This document shows, in pieces, positions 5,542 to 9,872 of a DNA stretch of 9,872 nucleotides. Origin of the DNA: Anaerolineae bacterium (GTDB lineage Bacteria; Chloroflexota; Anaerolineae; Anaerolineales; UBA11858); contig RFKO01000307.1 in the NCBI GenBank assembly GCA_003694235.1, positions 1-9,872 on the forward strand. The letters are read 5' to 3'. The notes under the pieces are model-generated. The model saw only the letters and a program-made list of their open reading frames with translations, was not told the DNA's origin and ran no database searches. Position 1 is the first letter of the stretch; every line of letters begins with the position of its first letter. The translations under genes were made by a program, and so were the position numbers.

Positions 5542-6481
5542 ATCGTTTGTTGCGGCGGAATACATTGCGCCAGAATTCCAGCGCCCAGTTCGTGCCTTGC
5601 AGGTAGTCCAGACGTTGGGCGAAGCGCGCCGGGATGAGTTGAAAGACGCGCGGTAAGGTGTCCAGGGAACAGGTGCGGTTTTCGGCCAGGTAATCCAGCC
5701 AGAAGCTGGAGACCGGCGAGTAGGGCAGGAAGTATTCCAGCGTCACGGTCAGGGCGCGCAGCAAAGGGGGGGCGATGGAGACCGGGCGACGGCGCAGGCC
5801 GAGTTTTTGCTTCAGGATGAGGATGATGTCGTTCAGGGAGAGGAATTCCGGCCCGCCGACCTCGTATATTTGCTCGCGGGTCGCTGGTTCCTCCATGGCC
5901 CAGGCCATACAGGTCACCAGGTCTTCTATCCACAGCGGTTGGAGCAGCATGTCGCCATGGCCGGGGATCAATGTGATGAACGGCTGGGCGGCCAACAGTT
6001 GCGCCAGGCCGGTGGTGAAGCCGTCGCCGGGGCCGAAGAGGATGGCGGCGCGAAAGATGGTGTAACTCAACCCGCTGCGGCGGATGGTCTGTTCGGCGAT
6101 GGCCTTGGCTTTGAAGACAGGATAGGCCGAACTGCGGGCCGCGCCGAGGTGGCTGAGGTAGAAAACGCGCTGCACGCCGGCGTCGCGGGCGGCCTGTAGC
6201 AGATTTTGCGTGCCGCGCACGTCCACGGTGAGCAGGTCTGCGCCGGCCCCGCGGCGCTCCACCCCTGCCAGATGGTAGATGGTCTCCACGCCGACCATGG
6301 CGGCGCGCAGGCCGCGCGCATCGTTCAGGGAGGTCACCGCCACCTCGACGCCGATGCCTTTGGGTAGCCGCGGCGAGGTCTGCGAGGGGCGTACCAGCGT
6401 GCGGACCCGGTAGCCGGATTCCACCAGATGACGAATCAGCGCCCGGCCGACGAAGCCGGTTCCACCGGTGACCAGTATCAT
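5531..6481 (-). CDS. Atypical short-chain dehydrogenase/reductase, NAD(P)-binding (NDUFA9-like)
   Basis: A 316-residue Rossmann protein. The dinucleotide motif TGGTGFVG (residues 5-12) directly follows the first strand. GVETIYHLAG (about 74-83), the VDVRGTQNLLQAA stretch and FRAAILFGPGDGF (about 148-160) are typical of extended or atypical SDRs related to complex I subunit NDUFA9. The usual YxxxK is replaced by YPVFKAKAIAE, which may still supply Tyr and Lys. NDUFA9-like bacterial members act on varied NAD(P)-linked substrates or bind the cofactor structurally; the substrate is unknown here. The C-terminal 60 residues are aromatic and basic. The ATG at 6481 places the first strand at residue 1, and TATAAT lies seven bases upstream, so longer starts (such as 6511) would sit upstream of the likely transcript. 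It is the first gene of the minus-strand operon. Confidence 0.88.
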   Translation of the reverse strand: MILVTGGTGFVGRALIRHLVESGYRVRTLVRPSQTSPRLPKGIGVEVAVTSLNDARGLRAAMVGVETIYHLAGVERRGAGADLLTVDVRGTQNLLQAARDAGVQRVFYLSHLGAARSSAYPVFKAKAIAEQTIRRSGLSYTIFRAAILFGPGDGFTTGLAQLLAAQPFITLIPGHGDMLLQPLWIEDLVTCMAWAMEEPATREQIYEVGGPEFLSLNDIILILKQKLGLRRRPVSIAPPLLRALTVTLEYFLPYSPVSSFWLDYLAENRTCSLDTLPRVFQLIPARFAQRLDYLQGTNWALEFWRNVFRRNKRYGN

Positions 6482-6488
6482 GTGCCTG

Positions 6489-6494
6489 ATTATA
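6489..6494 (-). promoter_or_regulatory. Perfect -10 box for the SDR operon, probable leaderless start
   Basis: TATAAT read on the minus strand, followed by seven bases (CAGGCAC) and the SDR ATG at 6481. Transcription would begin at or within a few bases of the start codon. I see no good -35 at the proper distance and no Shine-Dalgarno in the remaining bases. The arrangement repeats that of the promoter at 664-693. Confidence 0.5.
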
Positions 6495-6552
6495 GCATGT
6501 CCCCCTGGCATAGACCTTGCACCTTCAGAGGAAAGTCGGAAGGAAGGTGATT

Positions 6553-7854
6553 GTGGAAACTACGGGATTTACCTCCTCCTCTCCCTTGTTGGGGTTTCAT
6601 TATCGCCCGGATGACCGGCATTACCGCCAGGACGATCTGGCGCGCTGGTTGCCGCGTCTGCAGAGGTTGGGAGCGCAGTGGCTGGTGCTGCAGGCGCCGC
6701 CCCGCCGCGCTGTTCCAGAGCATTTTCTGCGGGAGTTGCTGGCGGCTGAAATCTGGCCGGTGTTGCACCTGGACTGGCGCCCGGCGGAGCTGCCGCCGCT
6801 ACAGGATGTGCGCCTTTTGCTGGAAACGTACGCCCGCTGGGGGGTGCGCCATGTTGTGCTCTTCAACCATCCCAACCAGCGCGCTTTCTGGCAGGGCGGT
6901 CGTTGGGCGCAGCAGAACCTGGTGGAGCGCTTTCTGGACCTGTTCCTGCCGCTGGCCGGAGAGGCCTTGCGCGCCGGCCTGACCCCGGTGTTCCCCCCGT
7001 TGCAGACCGGTGGAGATTACTGGGATACCGCTTTTCTGCGCGCCGCGCTGGAGCGTATGAAGCGACGGGACGCCGATGGCGTGCTTCATGTGCTGGTCAT
7101 CGGGGCGCAGGCCTGGGCCGCCGACCGGCCGGTGGATTGGGGCAGCGGCGGCCCGGAACGCTGGCCGGGTGTGCGCCCCTATTTCACCCCTCCGGATGAA
7201 CAGGATCAACGCGGCTTCCGCGTGGCGGACTGGTACGATGCGGTCGTGCGTTCCGTGCTGGCACAACCGCGCCCGATTTTGCTCTTCGAGATGGGGGCGC
7301 TTCCGGGCGAGCGGCAGGTCGAGCGCGTGTTGACGATGAGCCGCCTGCTGCGGCGCGAGGCGGTTTCCGGTCATGCTCCGCTGCCTGATACGGTGGTCGG
7401 CGGGGCGTTCGCCTGGCTGACCGGCGAGGAAGACCGTCCTGCGGGGGTGCGCTGGTATTCTCCAGACGGAGATCCGCTCCCTTTGGCGGAGGCCTGGGCG
7501 CAACGGCTGGCGCAGCGCGCCAGCGCGACGGCGAAATCCTCGCCCGAGGCGGCTGCAATTCGTCATTATGTGCTGCTTCCAAGTTATGAGTGGGGGATTG
7601 CCGAGGCGCACTGGCGTGCCGTCCGTCCCCTGCTGCGACTGGAAAAACCCGCGGTCGGCTTCTCGCTGGAGGAGGCGCGGCTGGCGCAGCGGGTGACGGT
7701 GGTGGGGAGCGAACAGGATTTCCCGGAGAGCGAACTGCGCCGTTTGCGGGCAGCAGGTTGTGTGGTAGAGCGGATTCTGCCGGATGGCATAACTCTTGCA
7801 TCGGGGGAAGGAGAATCGATACCGCCGGAGAGAGGAGCGTATGATGACAAATAA
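6553..7854 (+). CDS. Glycoside-hydrolase-like barrel protein with C-terminal extra domain, acid/base motif lost
   Basis: A protein of about 433 residues without a signal peptide or membrane segment, so probably cytoplasmic. Residues 12-290 read like a clan-A glycoside hydrolase barrel: LGFHYRP at the first strand, an Arg/Trp-rich second segment, VVLFNHPNQRAFW (101-113) where related enzymes have a Trp-Asn-Glu-Pro-Asn type motif, and PILLFEMGA (241-249) where they carry the nucleophile Glu. Here the acid/base Glu is His106, while E246 remains at the nucleophile-like position, so ordinary hydrolysis is doubtful. Residues about 335-410 form a separate alpha/beta domain (HYVLLPSYEWG, then VTVVGSEQDFP and GCVVERI) that I cannot name. 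GTG 6553 is chosen because AGGAAGG (6541-6547) precedes it by five bases; GTG 6547 or TTG 6517 are alternatives. The last 14 bp overlap the ftsZ-like gene, so the two are probably coupled. Family naming is inference from motif layout. Confidence 0.7.
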   Translation: METTGFTSSSPLLGFHYRPDDRHYRQDDLARWLPRLQRLGAQWLVLQAPPRRAVPEHFLRELLAAEIWPVLHLDWRPAELPPLQDVRLLLETYARWGVRHVVLFNHPNQRAFWQGGRWAQQNLVERFLDLFLPLAGEALRAGLTPVFPPLQTGGDYWDTAFLRAALERMKRRDADGVLHVLVIGAQAWAADRPVDWGSGGPERWPGVRPYFTPPDEQDQRGFRVADWYDAVVRSVLAQPRPILLFEMGALPGERQVERVLTMSRLLRREAVSGHAPLPDTVVGGAFAWLTGEEDRPAGVRWYSPDGDPLPLAEAWAQRLAQRASATAKSSPEAAAIRHYVLLPSYEWGIAEAHWRAVRPLLRLEKPAVGFSLEEARLAQRVTVVGSEQDFPESELRRLRAAGCVVERILPDGITLASGEGESIPPERGAYDDK

Positions 7855-8944
7855 TCACGGTGTGCATCAACCGGTAATCAAAGTGCTGGGGCTGGGCGGC
7901 GGCGGCAGCAATGCCGTGGATCGCATGATGGAACTGGGCATGCGCGGCGTGGAGTTCATTGTGGCCAACACCGACCGTCAGGTGTTGGAACTCAGCCAGG
8001 CGCCGACCAGAATTCAACTCGGCCCCAAGCTGACCCGCGGCCTGGGGGCGGGCGGACGGCCGGAGATCGGTCGTCAGGCGGCGCTGGAAAGTCGCCATGC
8101 CTTGGCCGATGCGCTGCAAGGCGCCGATATGGTTTTCCTGACGGCCGGTATGGGAGGCGGCACCGGCACCGGTTCGATCCCCATTGCCGCCGAGATCGCC
8201 CGCCAGCAGAAGGCTGTGACCATTGCAGTGGTCACCATGCCGTTTTCGTTTGAAATGAGCCAGCGGCAGCAGAATGCCATCGAGGGCCTGAAGACGCTGC
8301 GGCAGCACACCGATACGCTGATCACCATCCCCAACGATCGTTTGTTGCAGATCGTCCCCCGCGACCTGCCGTTGAGCACTGCCTTTCGGCTGGCGGACGA
8401 TGTGTTGCGGCAGGCGGTACAGAGCATCTCGGAATTGATCACCGAGCCGGGATACATCAATGTGGACTTCGCGCACATCCGTCGCTTGATGCGGCTGGGC
8501 GGTGGGGCGCTGATGGCGATCGGGTATGGCGAGGGGGAGGGTAAAGCGATCAAGGCGGTGCAGCAGGCGTTGGAGCATCCCTTGCTGGAAAGTGTCTCGC
8601 TTCAGCACGCCGCCGGCGTGATCGCCAGTTTCACTGCCAGCAGGGAATTATCCTTGCAGGAGTTTAGCGAAGCATTGATCTATCTGCAGGAGCAATCCAA
8701 CCCGGAGACCGAGATCATCATCGGCACCACGGTGCGCGAGCACATGGGCGAGCGCGCTCAGGTCAATCTGGTGGTCACCGGTGTGGGCGCGCCGACGCTG
8801 GAAGATGTGCTGCCAGGGGCGGAGCGTCTGCGAGAGGCAAGCCCTTCTGCGGCGGATGAGCCTCTCCCTGTGGCCTCGGTCTCTGCAACCGACCTGGATA
8901 TACCGGCGTTTTTGCGCCGCCAGAGCCGTCTGGTGCGGCAATGA
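7841..8944 (+). CDS. ftsZ: Divergent FtsZ-family GTPase with substituted T7-loop catalytic residue
   Basis: A 367-residue tubulin/FtsZ homologue. GTP-binding elements are intact: GLGGGGSNA (17-25), NTD (43-45), GLGAGGRPEIG (67-77), the signature GMGGGTGTG (103-111), E138 and R142, PND (164-166) and D186. The core ends near 316, followed by a short linker of about 34 residues and the C-terminal peptide DLDIPAFLRR (351-360), which in FtsZ binds partners such as FtsA or SepF. FtsZ forms GTP-dependent filaments at midcell, and hydrolysis needs the T7 loop of the next subunit. Here that loop is NVDFAH (207-212): Asp212, essential for GTPase activity in E. coli, is His. Other departures are GTGTGSIPIAA for the usual GAAPVIA, FEM for FEG, and MAIGYGEGEG. 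It is probably a paralogue rather than the main division FtsZ. The ATG at 7841 follows GAGGAG (7832-7837); Met2 is an alternative. Confidence 0.9.
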   Translation: MMTNNHGVHQPVIKVLGLGGGGSNAVDRMMELGMRGVEFIVANTDRQVLELSQAPTRIQLGPKLTRGLGAGGRPEIGRQAALESRHALADALQGADMVFLTAGMGGGTGTGSIPIAAEIARQQKAVTIAVVTMPFSFEMSQRQQNAIEGLKTLRQHTDTLITIPNDRLLQIVPRDLPLSTAFRLADDVLRQAVQSISELITEPGYINVDFAHIRRLMRLGGGALMAIGYGEGEGKAIKAVQQALEHPLLESVSLQHAAGVIASFTASRELSLQEFSEALIYLQEQSNPETEIIIGTTVREHMGERAQVNLVVTGVGAPTLEDVLPGAERLREASPSAADEPLPVASVSATDLDIPAFLRRQSRLVRQ

Positions 8945-8966
8945 CCTGAATTTGGAGGTGTGAACC

Positions 8967-9173
8967 ATGAGTTTTGCACAGCAACTCGAACTACAGTTCT
9001 GGCTGTTTTTGATACCCTTGCTGCGCCGCTATCGCTGGTTGCGCTGGCTGTTTGCCAGAATGTACCTGCTCTCCCATGCTGAGGTGCTGCGCGAGTGGCT
9101 GATGCCCGCCTTTGGCACCGCCCTGTTGGGGGTGCTGTGCGGCTATCTGTTGGGGTTGTTCCTGCCGGTCTGA
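8967..9173 (+). CDS. Small membrane protein of unknown function
   Basis: A 68-residue protein with a strong ribosome site, GGAGGTG seven bases before the ATG, which supports it as a real gene despite its length. The N-terminal part LQFWLFLIPLL (about 9-19) is hydrophobic or amphipathic. It is followed by a basic aromatic patch, RRYRWLRWLFAR (20-31), and a clear membrane helix at about 47-67 (PAFGTALLGVLCGYLLGLF). It starts 22 bp after the ftsZ-like stop and ends 4 bp before the next start, so it belongs to the same transcript. No family is recognised. A membrane anchor or partner for the neighbouring FtsZ-like protein is one idea, resting on gene order only. Confidence 0.75.
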   Translation: MSFAQQLELQFWLFLIPLLRRYRWLRWLFARMYLLSHAEVLREWLMPAFGTALLGVLCGYLLGLFLPV

Positions 9174-9177
9174 GATC

Positions 9178-9872
9178 ATGTTGCCGCGCATTCTGACAGG
9201 TAGTCTGGTGGTGGCGCTGTTGTTGGGGGTGGTTATCTCGCCGGCGCAGGCGCAGGCAGGGATGCCGGGAAATCCGCTGTTGGGTGTGGCGGTGTGTGTC
9301 GACCCGCGGGGCGGTATGCCCACCCAGACTGTGGCTCTGGCCGATGCGCTTGGATTTTCCTGGCTTCGGATCCCGCTGAACTGGGCGGAAATTGCCCCCC
9401 GCGCGGATGCCGAGCCGGAGTGGGAGACGCTCGACGCACTGATCGCTGCTGCTTTGCAAACCCGCCCCTCGGTGATGATCTCGCTCTACAACCCGCCTGC
9501 CTGGGCCATGCAGGGCGATTTGCCACGCGTCGAAGCCGTGACGGAGATCGTGCTGCGCCTGGCCAGCCGTTATGCAATCAGGTTGCAGGCCATCGAGTTG
9601 CTTCCGCAGCGCCCTGCCTCGCCGGACATCGCCGCCGCGTACGCCTCCCTGGTGGCAGAGACGATGGCGTCTCTGGATGATGTGGGATATAATTCCCTCG
9701 TCATTATTCCATCACTTGTGTTGGAAGCGCCGGGGGACGTGGCCGGCGTGCGGGCGTTTTATCAGGCATGGAGAGGAGCGTCGCTGGATGTATTGGGGGT
9801 GCAGCTGCATGACATTGGCGTGATGGCGGATGTGCCGGCTTGGCAGGCCGAAACGATTGCTCTGCGCAGCTA
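9178..9872 (+). CDS. Secreted glycoside-hydrolase-like barrel protein, acid/base motif lost (cut by window end)
   Basis: The open frame runs from ATG 9178 off the window end, giving 231 residues. Residues 1-27 form a signal peptide: MLPR, a hydrophobic core of about 15 residues and an Ala-rich AQAQA cleavage region. The mature part matches the start of GH39/GH5-like barrels: LGVAVC strand, GFSWLRIPLNWAEIAP (59-74), EPEWETLDALIAAAL (79-93), and SLYNPPAWA (102-110), like the usual second-strand and 'P-x-W' region. At the fourth strand, where hydrolases have W-N-E-P, the sequence is IELLPQRP (139-146), so the general acid/base is absent. Strand 5 (SLVIIPSLVLEA) and strand 6 (LDVLGVQLHD) follow. 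The nucleophile region is outside the window. It follows the small membrane gene by 4 bp with a poor Shine-Dalgarno, suggesting translational coupling. It may bind sugar rather than cut it (inference). Confidence 0.75.
   Translation, partial: MLPRILTGSLVVALLLGVVISPAQAQAGMPGNPLLGVAVCVDPRGGMPTQTVALADALGFSWLRIPLNWAEIAPRADAEPEWETLDALIAAALQTRPSVMISLYNPPAWAMQGDLPRVEAVTEIVLRLASRYAIRLQAIELLPQRPASPDIAAAYASLVAETMASLDDVGYNSLVIIPSLVLEAPGDVAGVRAFYQAWRGASLDVLGVQLHDIGVMADVPAWQAETIALRS

Noticed and set aside
6482..6552. Promoter for the rightward ftsZ-like operon
   Set aside because: The spacer must carry or transmit one, but I found only weak matches (such as TATAGC or CATAGA without a proper -35), so no site is called.
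8474..8476. H212 of the FtsZ-like protein as a simple base-call error
   Set aside because: A single G-to-C change could create it, but other conserved FtsZ positions (GAAPV, FEG) are also altered, so real divergence is more likely. The possibility remains checkable on reads.
7184..8608. Long minus-strand open frame of 474 codons
   Set aside because: It lies opposite the ftsZ-like gene and the end of the barrel gene, is rich in Arg/Pro/His low-complexity sequence, and has no family motifs; it is a shadow of GC-rich coding DNA.
9688..9693. TATAAT with flanking GGGA/TCCC
   Set aside because: It lies inside the coding sequence of the secreted barrel protein (Gly-Tyr-Asn-Ser), and no gene start follows within the window.

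Overview
The window is GC-rich, gene-dense bacterial chromosome. The gene content (a PlsY with the GRTGATN variant, a COG3375-type acetyltransferase next to a MenC/NSAR-like enolase, an NDUFA9-like SDR, very short spacers) resembles Chloroflexota, probably Anaerolineae. That assignment is inference from protein style, not from a marker gene. I see no rRNA, tRNA, CRISPR array, insertion sequence, or convincing intrinsic terminator.

Left part (1-2273): a truncated minus-strand GT4 glycosyltransferase (1-603) is divergent from a polytopic membrane protein of unknown function (700-1512). The membrane protein is followed on the plus strand by plsY, the acyl-phosphate:glycerol-3-phosphate acyltransferase (1593-2273). 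The 96-bp divergent spacer holds a good -35/-10 whose -10 ends only 6 nt before the GTG start, suggesting a leaderless mRNA, and an 8-bp inverted repeat that may be an operator.

Middle part (2270-6481, all minus strand): a tightly packed probable operon read from 6481 downwards. It encodes an atypical NAD(P)-binding SDR, a GNAT acyltransferase, a MenC/N-succinylamino-acid-racemase-like enolase, a metal-dependent cyclase/kynurenine-formamidase-like hydrolase, and a PEBP/YbhB-like lipoprotein. The GNAT and enolase pair matches the known partnership in conversion of D- to L-amino acids through N-succinyl intermediates. Two short tandem repeats sit exactly at translation starts: a 9-bp repeat giving five in-frame ATGs at the enolase start, and an 8-bp repeat giving a ladder of five ATGs with ATGA stop/start overlaps ahead of the cyclase. 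The SDR start also looks leaderless (TATAAT, 7 nt, ATG).

Right part (6553-9872, plus strand, divergent from the SDR operon): four co-directional genes packed with a 14-bp overlap and 22- and 4-bp gaps. They encode a cytoplasmic glycoside-hydrolase-like barrel protein with a C-terminal extra domain, a divergent FtsZ, a 68-residue membrane protein, and a secreted glycoside-hydrolase-like barrel protein cut by the window end. The FtsZ keeps its GTP-binding residues and the C-terminal LDIPAFLRR peptide, but the T7-loop catalytic aspartate (D212 in E. coli) is histidine. Both barrel proteins lack the usual Asn-Glu acid/base motif. This cassette is the best candidate here for an undescribed system: a hydrolysis-impaired FtsZ paralogue linked to a small membrane protein and to catalytically altered sugar-binding-type barrels on both sides of the membrane. 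That function is a hypothesis; the motif losses and gene packing are directly visible.
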